From positions 124,001-188,000 of the forward strand of contig JARUPY010000292.1 of assembly GCA_029817715.1 (NCBI GenBank): a stretch of DNA of 64,000 nucleotides, written 5' to 3'. Position numbers and translations under genes: made by a program. The notes under the pieces are model-generated. The model was given only the letters and a program-made list of their open reading frames with translations, was not told the origin of the DNA and did no database searches. The stretch comes from Melastoma dodecandrum (Eukaryota > Streptophyta > Magnoliopsida > Myrtales > Melastomataceae). Positions 46,963 to 56,234 of the stretch are shown one piece after another (the stretch's first letter is position 1; each line of letters starts with the position of its first letter).

Positions 46963-47691
46963 CTAGGCCGGGACCCGCCTGCCGTCCCACGCGAAGACGC
47001 CTCCGGTGTCCTTCACGTCGAGGTTTTCGAGCACGCGCAGGAGATGGGCCGCACTCTCTTCGGGCTGCAGGACACCTTCGGCGTGCGGATCGGGGCGGAA
47101 GGGCCGCGACAGGTTGGACGCCACCGTGCCTGGATGCAGGCCGACGACAATCGCCTCCGGTCGGCTGGTCGCGACCTCGATCGCGAGCGTTCGCAGAATC
47201 TGGTTCAGCGCCGACTTCGAGGCCCGGTAGGCGTACCAGCCGCCCAGTCGGTTGTCGCCGATCGATCCGACCCGCGCCGACAGGGCCGCGAAAACGCATC
47301 GCTCCCGTCGCGCCAGCAGGGGCACGAAATGCTTGGCGGCGAGCGCGGGTCCGATCGTATTGATCGCGAAAACGGTGGCCATCGCGGTCGGATCGAGCGC
47401 CTTGAGCGCTTTTTCGGGCGAGACGCCGTCCTGATGAAGGATGCCGGTCGCCACGATCACCAGTCCGGCAGGTCCGGACTCACCGACCTTGGCCGCAGCT
47501 GCAGCGATCGACGCCTCGTCGCAGAGGTCGATCGGATGGGTGCGGATGCCGTGCGGCACCGACGGCTGCGAGCGGGAGAGCGCGAAGATCGGCGCGTGCG
47601 CGTTGCGCGCGGCGAGCCCGGAAATCAGCGCTTGGCCGATACCGCCGGAAGCGCCGATCACGACGGCGCTGGTCGGGGTCGATGACGTCAT
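46963..47691 (-). CDS. short-chain dehydrogenase/reductase
   Basis: A 242-residue SDR protein. Cofactor motif VIGASGGIGQAL at residues 11-22, VATGILHQDG in place of the usual NNAG, catalytic serine in ALSARVGSI and the YxxxK motif YRASKSALNQ. The overall pattern resembles CsgA/YciK-like C-factor SDRs. Substrate unknown. Same orientation as the FAD oxidase upstream but 226 bases away; no gene seen in that gap. Confidence 0.88.
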   Translation of the reverse strand: MTSSTPTSAVVIGASGGIGQALISGLAARNAHAPIFALSRSQPSVPHGIRTHPIDLCDEASIAAAAAKVGESGPAGLVIVATGILHQDGVSPEKALKALDPTAMATVFAINTIGPALAAKHFVPLLARRERCVFAALSARVGSIGDNRLGGWYAYRASKSALNQILRTLAIEVATSRPEAIVVGLHPGTVASNLSRPFRPDPHAEGVLQPEESAAHLLRVLENLDVKDTGGVFAWDGRRVPA

Positions 47692-47917
47692 GGCGACAGT
47701 CTCTGAAGAGGATTGAGGGTTCGGCTTGCGTCATGGATGATCGGGCTGCACGTCGGACTGCATCGCGCGGCGCCGGGACGGTTGTCGCCCCACCGCCCCG
47801 GCGGTATTCGCGACGGCCCCGCAGTCATCCGCAGCCCGGGACGCGCTTGGCCGGGCGCCGCCGGTCCGCTTCCGGCTTGCGGGCGCTGGACCCTGCCGGT
47901 GCGTCCGAAAGTGCCCG

Positions 47918-49336
47918 TCAGATCATCGCTCCCGCGTTCATCAAGCCCTCCGGATCGATGGCCTGCTTGAGCGTGCCGATCAGGCTCAGGCGGGTCGGAT
48001 CGCCGTAACGGTACAGCAAGTCGCGCTTGAAGCGGCCGATCCCGTACTCCGCGCTGAAGCTGCCGCCGAGGTCCATCGCCACCGCGTACACCGCGTGGGC
48101 GACGCCATCCTCGATCGCGCGCGTGAAGGCCAGCCGGTCCCGACCAGCCGGCACCATCAGGTTGAAGTGGATGTTGCCGTCCCCGACGTGGCCGTAGAAC
48201 GACAGGCGCGTGCCCGGCACCTGCGCCTCCACGACGGCTTCCGCCCGCGCCAGGAAAGTGGACACCGCGGAGGTCGGAACCGCGATATCGAGCTTCACCG
48301 AGCCGCCCGCCTGCTTCTCCGCCTCCGGGATGGTCTCCCGGATGGTCCACATCTCGCGGCGCTGCCGCTCCGACTGAGCCAGGACCGCGTCCTCGACATG
48401 GCCGGCCGCCATCAGAGCCTCCAGCGTGCCGAGCAGGACATCCTCGAGCGGGATGCGCTCCGAGGACGCGGAGAGTTCGAGCAGCACCGCACCGCCCGGA
48501 CCGGCCGCGAGCCCGAGATCGGCGCTGCGCATGTCGGCTACGAGCGCCAGCGACGAAGCCGAGATCAGCTCGAACGTCGAGGCGAGATCCGCCGTTTCCC
48601 GACGGACCAGGGCCGCGATCTCGGGGATCGGCGCGTTGGCCGCGAGCTGCAGCCAAGCCGTGGCGCGTCGCATCTGCGCGGGCCAGAGCTTGAGCACCAC
48701 CCCCGTCACGAGGCCGAGCGTGCCCTCGGCGCCGATGAAGAGCTGCTTGAGGTCGTAGCCGATGTTGTTCTTGCGCAGGGGCCGCATGTCCGAGAACAGC
48801 TCTCCGTCCGGCAGAACGACCTCCAGGCCGAGCACGAGGTCGCGGGTCATGCCGTAGCGCAGCACCTGCAGCCCACCGGCATTGGTCCCGACATTGCCGC
48901 CGAGGCGGCAACTCCCTTCAGCACCGAGGCTCAGCGGCAGCAGGCAGCCGTGCGCCTCAGCGGCGGCCTGCGCGTCGGCGAGGATCGTGCCCGCATCGCA
49001 CGCCAGGGTGAAGCCCGTCGCATCGACCGATCGGACCCGGGCCATCCGCTCCAGCGTCACGACGAGCTGCCTGCGGCCGGGCTCCGGCGTGGCGCCGCCA
49101 ACATAGCTGGTATTGCCCCCCTGGGGCACGAGCCCGAAGCCGAGCCGCGCTGCGAGGCGGACGATCTCTTGGACCTCCGCGGTCGTGCGCGGTCTCAGGA
49201 CGCCCTGCGTGTGCCCCTGCATCAAGGCGCGGTGGTCATGCGTGTAGCGCGGCAGGCTGCCGGCATCCGTTATGATCCCCCCCTCGCCGAGGAGGTCGCG
49301 GAAGGGGGACAGATCGGAGAAGGACGGGTCTGACAT
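47918..49336 (-). CDS. FAD-linked oxidase (GlcD/D-2-hydroxyacid dehydrogenase type)
   Basis: Flavoenzyme of about 472 residues with an N-terminal FAD-binding PCMH domain (RPRTTAEVQEIVRLA; GLVPQGGNTSYVGGATP; GAEGSCRLGGNVGTNAGG) and a C-terminal cap with the HVGDGNIHFN metal-binding motif and EYGIGRFKRD. The family oxidises D-lactate, glycolate or D-2-hydroxyglutarate. Start ATG 49336 chosen because similarity begins shortly after it; in-frame ATGs at 49387 and 49486 extend it with low-complexity sequence. Confidence 0.88.
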   Translation of the reverse strand: MSDPSFSDLSPFRDLLGEGGIITDAGSLPRYTHDHRALMQGHTQGVLRPRTTAEVQEIVRLAARLGFGLVPQGGNTSYVGGATPEPGRRQLVVTLERMARVRSVDATGFTLACDAGTILADAQAAAEAHGCLLPLSLGAEGSCRLGGNVGTNAGGLQVLRYGMTRDLVLGLEVVLPDGELFSDMRPLRKNNIGYDLKQLFIGAEGTLGLVTGVVLKLWPAQMRRATAWLQLAANAPIPEIAALVRRETADLASTFELISASSLALVADMRSADLGLAAGPGGAVLLELSASSERIPLEDVLLGTLEALMAAGHVEDAVLAQSERQRREMWTIRETIPEAEKQAGGSVKLDIAVPTSAVSTFLARAEAVVEAQVPGTRLSFYGHVGDGNIHFNLMVPAGRDRLAFTRAIEDGVAHAVYAVAMDLGGSFSAEYGIGRFKRDLLYRYGDPTRLSLIGTLKQAIDPEGLMNAGAMI

Positions 49337-49877
49337 GCGCGGCGGCTCAGCCCATGAGGCGTGACGGCTGGGATCGGACTGCGCCATCGCTTCGGCGCAG
49401 CCGGTGGCGGGATGTCCATCGGGAGGCCCGTCGCAGCAATGGCCCCGTTCCGGCCTGCCGTCGAGGGCCAAAAGTGGCATCGGCACGTTCTGACATGCAG
49501 TCGCCGGCGCGTTCCTGCGCGCGAGGCACGGGCGCGCGCGAGAGACGGACGCCTTCGTCCGCGCCGCGGAGAAGGCGGAACCGCAGGGCGGTCGCGATGC
49601 CGTTCGCCCGTCTCAAGCGGCTCCTGATGCCGGATCGCCTCCGGCTGCGGGCGCGAACGCGGCTCAGGACGAGGTCCATCGCGCGGCGGCAGTCCGAAAG
49701 TCGGGCGCGCCGGGCCGGCATGGATGGACCGCCACACCGTTCGGAACCCGAGCGTTCAACCGCGCGGAAACGTTACGGGTCCCACGTAATTTTAAGCCCA
49801 TTTCCGATTTTCGCAGCGCCAAGATGGGCTATCTATTTTGATATTACCAAGGAAATAAAAGGGAAGGACAGATCGTC
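49337..49877. other. 541-base gap between divergent genes
   Basis: No gene that I can support: frames on both strands are arginine-rich and resemble shadows. The last 100 bases (49,780-49,877) are AT-rich (AATTTTAAGCCCATTTCC and TTTTGATATTACCAAGG) and probably contain the promoter of the amidohydrolase gene; AAGGGAAGGA lies before its ATG. Confidence 0.4.
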
Positions 49878-50975
49878 ATGGCCACCCGTCGTGATTTTTT
49901 AAGACATGGCGCTGCCGCCGCAGGTGCCGTATTCTGCAGCTGCGGACTTCTGCGGAGCGCGCATGCGCAGCAGCCGGTCCGGCAGAAGCTCCCGGTCGTC
50001 GTTGGCGGCAAGCGTGTCAAGACGATCGACGTGCACGCGCACTGCCATTTCCCCGAGGCCGGCGCGCTGATCGGCGCGGACGCATCCAAGATTCAATTAC
50101 TGCCCGTCAGCGGTGGCGCGGAGGTGTTCCTGTCCGTCGAGCAGCGGCTCGCCGCGATGGACGCGCAGGCTGTCGATCTGGAAGTCCTGTCGATCAATCC
50201 GTTCTGGTACGACCGCGACCGCGATCTCGCCCAGCAGATCGTCAAGGTTCAGAACGAGAAGCTTGCGGAACTGTGTGCGTCCCATCCGGACCGTTTCGCC
50301 GCATTTGCCTCGCTGACCCTGCAGGCGCCCGATCTCGCGGTGAAGGAGCTGGACGTCGCCGTTAAACAGCAGGGCCTGAAGGGCGCCGCGATCGGCGACG
50401 TCGTCAACGACATGGAGTTTTCCGATCCGAGGCTCCATCCGGTCTGGGCCAAGGCGGAGGAATTGGGTGTTCCGCTGTTCATCCATCCGCAGGGCATTCC
50501 CGAACTGAACAAGCGCCTTTCCGGAAACGGATGGCTCGGCAATACGATCGGCAATCCGCTGAGCACGACGATCGCACTGTCGCACCTGATCTTCGAAGGC
50601 ACCTTCGACCGCTTCCCCGGCTTGCGGGTCATCGCGGCACACGGCGGTGGCTACCTGCCCTCCTACGCGTACCGGTCCGACCATGCCTGCCTGGTCGGAC
50701 CCAAGATGTGCCGCACAGACGTCACATTGAAGAAGAAGCCGACCGAGTATCTCAGGAACATATACTTTGATTCGTTGATCTTCGAGCCTGATGCGATCCG
50801 GCACTTGGTGGCACAGGTCGGCGCCAGCCAAGTCGTCCTCGGGAGCGACTATCCCTACCCCTGGGAGCTCCATCCGGTCGAGCCGATCCTCGCAACGGCG
50901 TCCCTCAGCGACGACGAGAAGGCGGATATCCTCGGCCGGACCGCGGCGAAGATCCTCAATGTGCGGACCGAATAG
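49878..50975 (+). CDS. Tat-exported amidohydrolase (Amidohydro_2/ACMSD-like)
   Basis: A 365-residue TIM-barrel hydrolase or decarboxylase. The N terminus has a twin-arginine signal (TRRDFLRHGAAAAGA) ending near AHAQ, so it is likely exported folded. Metal-binding motifs: DVHAHCHFPE, FIHPQG, IAAHGGGYLP and LGSDYPYPWE. Such proteins include ACMSD-like decarboxylases and lactonases. It sits between the FAD oxidase and the IclR-controlled cluster and is convergent with iclR. Confidence 0.87.
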   Translation: MATRRDFLRHGAAAAGAVFCSCGLLRSAHAQQPVRQKLPVVVGGKRVKTIDVHAHCHFPEAGALIGADASKIQLLPVSGGAEVFLSVEQRLAAMDAQAVDLEVLSINPFWYDRDRDLAQQIVKVQNEKLAELCASHPDRFAAFASLTLQAPDLAVKELDVAVKQQGLKGAAIGDVVNDMEFSDPRLHPVWAKAEELGVPLFIHPQGIPELNKRLSGNGWLGNTIGNPLSTTIALSHLIFEGTFDRFPGLRVIAAHGGGYLPSYAYRSDHACLVGPKMCRTDVTLKKKPTEYLRNIYFDSLIFEPDAIRHLVAQVGASQVVLGSDYPYPWELHPVEPILATASLSDDEKADILGRTAAKILNVRTE

Positions 50976-51069
50976 ACGCCTGCCGGACGGGCTTCAGATC
51001 GGCGCGGCCACCGAACCGGCCGCGCCACTGCCTCTCGGCGATGACGGCACCGGCCGCCCGGGCGGCCGG

Positions 51070-51843
51070 TCAGACGCCGATCAGCCGGGCGATCTGTTCG
51101 GAGGCCCGACGCAGCATCGGCAACAGGTCGCCAACGCGCTTGTCCGTCATGCGCGCCTGTGTGGTCGCCACGGTGATCGCGGCCACCGCGTTTCCCCTCG
51201 GATTGCGGATCGGTAGGCCGAGGGCGCTGACGCCCGGCACCGCCCGACCCGCGATATGGGCGAAGCCGACCGCACGCGCCTCGGCACACAGCCTGCGCAG
51301 TTCCTGAACATCGAGGGAGCCGTAGTTGTGCAGCTGCGCGCCGATCTCGTTCAGAACCCGCGTCATGTCGTCTTCCGGCAGGCAACTGAGCAGAGCGAGG
51401 CCGCCGGCGCTCACGCCCAGCGGCTGGCGGCTGCCGATGGGGACCACCGGAGTCTGGATCGGGTAGGCGCCCTGGACACGGCTGAGGCAGACGGCATCGC
51501 TGCCGCTGCGCACGAACAGAAAGCTCGTATCGCCAGTCTCGGCAGCCAACGCCTCCAGGACGGGCGCACAGATCGCACGCAGAGTGAAACTGTGTGTCGA
51601 GGCGAGGCCCAGTTCGAACACCAGCGGACCCAGGGTGTAGTGGCGTGAGCGGGTGTCGCGGACCAGCAGGCCCTCGGTGATCAGGACCTTGAGCAGCCGG
51701 TGCGCCGTCGGCCGTTCCAGCTGAAGTTCCTCGGCGAGATCGACCAGCCGCAGGCCCCTGGGCGCGCATTGCGCCAGCAGCTTCAGAATACGAACCGCCC
51801 GCGCGATCGACTGCGTGCCCGGGACCGACAGCTCATCCTGCAT
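51070..51843 (-). CDS. IclR-family transcriptional regulator
   Basis: 257 residues, MQDELSVPGTQSIARAVRIL. N-terminal winged helix (residues about 12-75: LVDLAEELQLERPTAHRLLKVL) and a C-terminal effector-binding GAF-like domain (GDTSFLFVRSGSDAVCLSRV; GSRQPLGVSAGGLALLS). ATG 51843 is chosen since the longer frame passes through a candidate operator. Divergent from the NodB-asparaginase-MFS operon, which it presumably controls together with itself. Confidence 0.92.
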   Translation of the reverse strand: MQDELSVPGTQSIARAVRILKLLAQCAPRGLRLVDLAEELQLERPTAHRLLKVLITEGLLVRDTRSRHYTLGPLVFELGLASTHSFTLRAICAPVLEALAAETGDTSFLFVRSGSDAVCLSRVQGAYPIQTPVVPIGSRQPLGVSAGGLALLSCLPEDDMTRVLNEIGAQLHNYGSLDVQELRRLCAEARAVGFAHIAGRAVPGVSALGLPIRNPRGNAVAAITVATTQARMTDKRVGDLLPMLRRASEQIARLIGV

Positions 51844-51850
51844 CGAACAA

Positions 51851-51865
51851 TTCCAAATGGTGGAA
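51851..51865. promoter_or_regulatory. candidate IclR operator 1
   Basis: Palindrome TTCCAAATGGTGGAA (TTCCA-N5-TGGAA), 8 to 22 bases upstream of the iclR start; identical copy at 51,962. Position suggests autorepression. Confidence 0.6.
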
Positions 51866-51961
51866 CCAAAAAAAGCCGCTCGATTGACAATCGGCGCCAG
51901 CGAAACGACACTCACTCACGGCGGCAAGGCGTGTACTCGCATGCGCCTGCGCGGCAAGCAA

Positions 51962-51976
51962 TTCCAAATGGTGGAA
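51962..51976. promoter_or_regulatory. candidate IclR operator 2
   Basis: Identical palindrome TTCCAAATGGTGGAA, 111 bases from the first and 80 bases before the NodB-fold gene; the match extends left to CAATTCC in both copies. Confidence 0.6.
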
Positions 51977-52055
51977 TCGACGACCGCTGTTCGACGCGTC
52001 GGGTCCGGTCGGGACCGGACCCGACGCGTCGCCGGCATGGACAGGGGCACGCAGA

Positions 52056-53012
52056 ATGGCGGACGATCCTCGCGGCGCGACAGACGATCCTCGCGGCGCG
52101 ATACCTGCCGGACCCTCGGCCCGCGACCGCGTCGCCTATGAGCCGATCACCCAGCGGCGGTTCTCATTGCCCGGCGGAGCGCGGGTTGCCGTCTGGACCA
52201 TCGTCAACGTGGAGAATTGGCTGCCGGACAACGCCATGCCCCGGACGGTCCTGCCGCCCCCGATGGGCAAACCGCTCCTGCCTGACGTTCCGAACTGGTG
52301 CTGGCATGAGTACGGCATGCGCGTGGGCTTCTGGCGCTTCCTCGACGTGCTGAAGGCGCGCGGCCTGCGGGCAACCCTCGCCCTCAACGGCTCCGTCTGC
52401 GCTCAATACCCCCAAGCCTGTGCGGCCGCCCGTGACGCGGGCTGGGAATTCATGGGCCATGGCTTCGTGCAGAAGCCCATGCATCACGTGGATGATCAGG
52501 CTGGCTCGATCCGCGAGACCATCGAGACCATCCGCGCATTCACGGGCAAGCCGCCCCGCGGCTGGGAGAGCCCCGGCCTCACGGAAACCGCAGAGACCAT
52601 CGACCGGCTCGCGGAAGCCGGCATCGAATACGTCGCCGATTGGGTGCTCGACGACCAGCCGGTCCCCATCCGCACCCGGCAGGGCCGGATGATCTCGGTC
52701 CCCTACACGGTCGAGATCAACGACGTCGTGATCTCCGCCATCCAGCAGCAGCCCTCCGACGCGATCCTTCACCGGGGCCGCGATCAGTTCGACCAGCTCT
52801 ACAAGGAGGGAGCGACCATTCCCCGGGTGATGGCGATCTCGATCCACCCCTATCTCACGGGCGTGCCGCACCGCATCCGCTATCTGGAGGCGCTCTACGA
52901 CCACATCCTCGCCCATGACGGCGTGCTCATGTGCACGGGCGAGGAGATCCTCGATCTCTACAACGCCCAGGCCGAGGACGACCGAGCGGCGGGCGAGTCC
53001 CATCATGGCTGA
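52056..53012 (+). CDS. NodB-fold (polysaccharide deacetylase family) amidohydrolase, PuuE/imidase-like
   Basis: A 318-residue NodB-homology protein of the branch that contains PuuE allantoinase and cyclic imidases rather than true sugar deacetylases: RRFSLPGGARVAVWTIVNVENW, WHEYGMRVGFWRFLDVL, ATLALNGSVC, GWEFMGHGFVQKPMHHV and ISIHPYLTGVPHRI. The N terminus starts with a doubled DDPRGA segment encoded by a 21-base direct repeat. First gene of an operon with an asparaginase and an MFS carrier; the next gene overlaps it by eight bases. Substrate likely a cyclic amide or imide, by context. Confidence 0.82.
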   Translation: MADDPRGATDDPRGAIPAGPSARDRVAYEPITQRRFSLPGGARVAVWTIVNVENWLPDNAMPRTVLPPPMGKPLLPDVPNWCWHEYGMRVGFWRFLDVLKARGLRATLALNGSVCAQYPQACAAARDAGWEFMGHGFVQKPMHHVDDQAGSIRETIETIRAFTGKPPRGWESPGLTETAETIDRLAEAGIEYVADWVLDDQPVPIRTRQGRMISVPYTVEINDVVISAIQQQPSDAILHRGRDQFDQLYKEGATIPRVMAISIHPYLTGVPHRIRYLEALYDHILAHDGVLMCTGEEILDLYNAQAEDDRAAGESHHG

Positions 53013-54015
53013 GCCGCTGCCGCGTATCCGGCTGATCTCGACGGGCGGCACCATCACGATGACGCGCGCGGCGGGCGCGGGCATCGTGCCGACGCTCACC
53101 GGCGAGGACTTAATTCGGGCGGTGCCCGAACTCGCGGGCGTAGCCGATCTCGAGGTCGTGTCCTACAGCACCAAGCCCGGCGCGTCCCTCACCCTGGACG
53201 ATCTGGTCGCCATCGCCGGGCTCATCGATGGCCGGGAGGGTGACGGCTTTTCCGGCACGATCGTCGTGCAGGGTACGGACACCATCGAGGAGACGGCCTT
53301 CGTGCTCGACACGCTGGTGGCGAGCCAACATCCCGTCGTCGTCACCGGTGCGATGAGGGGGGCCGGGGCTCCGGGCGCGGACGGGCCGGCCAATCTTCTC
53401 GCCGCGACGATCGTGGCGGGCGCACCGCACTTTGCGGGGCTCGGGACCGTCGTCGTGCTCAACGACGAGGTTCACGCCGCGCGCTTTGTCCAGAAGACGC
53501 ACACCGCCTTCCCATCGGCCTTCGCGTCGCCGGGCTTTGCGCCGATCGGCCGCGTCATCGAAGGGCGGGCCCAGTGCCTCGTGCGGCTTGCGCGTCGTCT
53601 CGCCCTGCCCCGTCCCGCGCGGACCGAGGACAGCGCGGTGGCCCTCGTCCGGCCCTTCCTCGGCGACGACGGGCGGCTGCTCGATGCCCTGCCCGGTCTC
53701 GGCTACCGCGGGGTCGTCATCGAGGCGATGGGGGCCGGCCACCTGCCCGCCCCATTCAGCGAACGTGTGAGCCAGCTTGCGTCGGTGATGCCGGTCGTGC
53801 TCGCGACACGCGTCGCCGCCGGCCCCGTCTTCGAGCAGACCTACGCCTTCGCCGGCTCGGAGATGGATCTCATCGCCCGGGGTGCCGTTCCAGCCGGCGA
53901 CCTCGCGGGCAACAAGGCCGCCCTGCTGCTCAGGCTTCTCCTGGCCAACGGTGTCCGGGGCGAAGCGCTCGGACAACACTTCTCGGCGCGCAGCCTAGAC
54001 GCCTCGGCCTGCTGA
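53005..54015 (+). CDS. type I/II L-asparaginase-family amidase
   Basis: 336 residues with both asparaginase threonine motifs: RLISTGGTITM (residues 9-19) and VVQGTDTIEETAF; also VVVTGAMRGAGAPGADGPAN. No signal peptide. Overlaps the NodB-type gene by eight bases, so translationally coupled. By context it may hydrolyse the half-amide made by the upstream hydrolase rather than asparagine itself; the motif does not distinguish. Confidence 0.88.
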   Translation: MAEPLPRIRLISTGGTITMTRAAGAGIVPTLTGEDLIRAVPELAGVADLEVVSYSTKPGASLTLDDLVAIAGLIDGREGDGFSGTIVVQGTDTIEETAFVLDTLVASQHPVVVTGAMRGAGAPGADGPANLLAATIVAGAPHFAGLGTVVVLNDEVHAARFVQKTHTAFPSAFASPGFAPIGRVIEGRAQCLVRLARRLALPRPARTEDSAVALVRPFLGDDGRLLDALPGLGYRGVVIEAMGAGHLPAPFSERVSQLASVMPVVLATRVAAGPVFEQTYAFAGSEMDLIARGAVPAGDLAGNKAALLLRLLLANGVRGEALGQHFSARSLDASAC

Positions 54016-54041
54016 CACCATCACCGCGACAAGGGGGGCCC

Positions 54042-55280
54042 ATGACCAGGGACAAAGCCGCGCTCGGAATGTTCGTGGTCCTGCTGTTCTCGTACATCGT
54101 GAACGCCATGGACCGGCAGCTGTTCTCGGTCCTGGCGCCGGAGGTGCGGGCCGCGCTGCGGCTGACCGTTCCCCAGGTCGGCCTTGCGGCAACCGTCTTC
54201 ACCCTCGGCATGGGGCTGGCCGGCATCCCGACCGGCTACCTGCTTACCGTCATGTCGCGTCGGGGGGTCGTCATCCTCGGCATCATCGTCTTCTCGGTCG
54301 CAACCTACCTCACGGCCTATGCGCGGGGCATGGCGGATCTCCTCGCCTATCGCTTCATCTCAGGCCTCGGCGAGGCCATGCAGCTCACCGCGCTGCTCGC
54401 GATCGGCACCACCTACTTCCTGCGGCACCGGGCGCTGGCGGCGAGCGCCCTGAATTTCACCTTCGGCATCGGCGCCATCGTGGGCCCCAATCTCGGGGCC
54501 GCCATCCTCGCATCGACGCAGTGGCAGGTGCCGTTCATCGTCTTCAGTCTGCTGGGCGTCGTCGCCCTGGTGCTGATCCTTCCCCTGGTCAAACCCTGGT
54601 TCACCGAAGTGCGCGTCGCGAACGTGGCCGCCGCAGCGGCCGCCGACGACCGACTCGCGGTCAGCATCTGGGCCAGGACGCCGCTCACGCTGGCCGCGGC
54701 GACCGTCTTCGCGGGTTTGGCGATCTACGGCTATCTCGGGCTCTATCCGACATACCTGCGCGAGGCCCTCGGCTTCACGCCCAAGGAGGCCGGTTTCGCC
54801 GTCAGCTTCTACGGGCTCGGTGCCCTGCTATCGCTTCTGGGCGGCTGGCTCGGCGACAGGTACAATTACTACCGCCTGCTGTTCCTCGCGCTCACGCTGT
54901 CCGCCGGCGCCGGTGCGATCCTGTTCGGCGGCCTCGGCCATTCCCTGCTTCTGCACGTCCTGTTCTCGTTCGCCTTCGGCGCCACGATCAGCGGCATGGG
55001 TTACGCCAACCTCTCGGCCGGCATCATCAAGTCGGTGAGGCGGGAGAAGGCCGCTGCGGCCTCCGGCCTCTTCGTTGCCAGCCTCTACATTCCGGCGGCC
55101 TTCGCCGGTTATACCCTGGGCCTGCTCACGGAACGGTTCGGTTGGTCGGCGGCCGGGACGATCCAGATCGCGGGCTGCGCGCTCCTCGCCGCCGTGCTCT
55201 CGCTCGCAGCCGGCGCGGGCAAGCCTGCGCTCGGCACCGCGGGCGATCTGGCGCACAGCGTCGGCCCGGCCGGCCGGTGA
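54042..55280 (+). CDS. MFS transporter
   Basis: A 412-residue major facilitator with 12 predicted helices. The loop 2-3 motif is degenerate, but SYIVNAMDRQLFSVLAPE at the N terminus is typical of the anion:cation symporter-like and sugar-acid MFS groups, and GGWLGDRYNYYR marks the second-half loop. AAGGGGGG upstream of ATG 54042; 26 bases after the asparaginase gene. Probably imports the substrate of the operon. Confidence 0.88.
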   Translation: MTRDKAALGMFVVLLFSYIVNAMDRQLFSVLAPEVRAALRLTVPQVGLAATVFTLGMGLAGIPTGYLLTVMSRRGVVILGIIVFSVATYLTAYARGMADLLAYRFISGLGEAMQLTALLAIGTTYFLRHRALAASALNFTFGIGAIVGPNLGAAILASTQWQVPFIVFSLLGVVALVLILPLVKPWFTEVRVANVAAAAAADDRLAVSIWARTPLTLAAATVFAGLAIYGYLGLYPTYLREALGFTPKEAGFAVSFYGLGALLSLLGGWLGDRYNYYRLLFLALTLSAGAGAILFGGLGHSLLLHVLFSFAFGATISGMGYANLSAGIIKSVRREKAAAASGLFVASLYIPAAFAGYTLGLLTERFGWSAAGTIQIAGCALLAAVLSLAAGAGKPALGTAGDLAHSVGPAGR

Positions 55281-55477
55281 CGGCCAACGCCCTGTGCCGG
55301 CCGCCGGGCATCCTGTCGCGAGCCGCGCGGCCATCGGCTCGGCTCAACGCGGATGAGGGGGGCCTCCCCGGCTCCGTGCGGGGCCTGACGTGGAGCACGG
55401 CGTTAGGATCAATCGAGGTTGCACTCGATCGCAGAAGGCACACCGGCTAATTGCGTTGCCGAACCAGGAGCAAGCCG

Positions 55478-55681
55478 ATGCGCAGGATCCCGATAGCAAC
55501 TGGAACGATCCTCACCCTCCTGACCGGCTCTGCAGCTCTCGCCTTCGGAGGCGGCCCGGCTGCGATGCGGCACAACAACGACGCGCTGCGGGTTCTCCAG
55601 CCTCGTCCGGCCGTCCAGGATCAGCAATCCTCGCAGGCGCCGCGCACCGCGAAGTCGCGACGGGCCCGGGCATCTCGCTGA
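55478..55681 (+). CDS. small exported protein
   Basis: 67 residues, MRRIPIATGTILTLLTGSAALAF: signal peptide of about 22 residues, then a short polar basic mature part (PRTAKSRRARASR). AGGAG eight bases upstream of the ATG supports translation. Family not recognised. The 244 bases after it (55,682-55,925) show no gene. Confidence 0.5.
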   Translation: MRRIPIATGTILTLLTGSAALAFGGGPAAMRHNNDALRVLQPRPAVQDQQSSQAPRTAKSRRARASR

Positions 55682-55925
55682 CAGGTTCATCGTCGGTTTC
55701 CGGGAGGCGCCATGGCCTCTACGGCCCGACGCGGTGTGGCGGGATTCTTCGCGGAAGTTGATCCCGCACGCCCCCATGAGCACGCCGCCGTCATGGACCT
55801 CTCCGACGTGATCGGCGTGAATCCCGTGCCGGGGCACGCGTGCGGACCGGGCTTCGTATGCTCGCCCGCCGTCCCATGGCGATCGGATCGCGCCCGCTCG
55901 ACGTCGAGCGGTGCAGATCGTGGAA

Positions 55926-56234
55926 TCAGGCCAACTGCGGGAAGTATGTGATCTGCCGATCGCCCGGTTTCCACTTTGACGACTCCGCTGTCGAGCCGAC
56001 GAGCCCTTCGCTCTCAAGTCCCGCGAGCGCGGCGTAGATTTCACCTGCGCTGATCGAACGCCCGGTCCGGTCGATGATCCAGACTTGGATCGGCAGATTG
56101 TAGGCGAAGGGCGTGAGCGCCACCACGGCCTCCAAGACGATCGCCTTGTTGGCGCTCCGGCGGCGTCGGCCCCACCCGCCGAAGCAGCAGAGGCCAGCGG
56201 TGACAGCGCCTATAATCACGACCGGATAGAACAT
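55926..56234 (-). CDS. membrane-anchored PadR-like winged-helix protein
   Basis: 102 residues: one N-terminal transmembrane helix (MFYPVVIIGAVTAGLCCFGG), a basic turn (WGRRRRSANK), then a winged-helix-like region (IQVWIIDRTGRSISAGEIYAALAGLESEGLVGS) that resembles PadR. A CGGAG site lies before ATG 56234. A DNA-binding domain tethered to the membrane would be unusual; it may instead bind protein. Family assignment tentative. Confidence 0.55.
   Translation of the reverse strand: MFYPVVIIGAVTAGLCCFGGWGRRRRSANKAIVLEAVVALTPFAYNLPIQVWIIDRTGRSISAGEIYAALAGLESEGLVGSTAESSKWKPGDRQITYFPQLA

Noticed and set aside
43620..47420. Attachment-site duplication of the tRNA-Arg 3' end
   Set aside because: The only similar word (TTTCGGGCG near 47,411) is too short and lies inside the SDR gene; no integrase is present.
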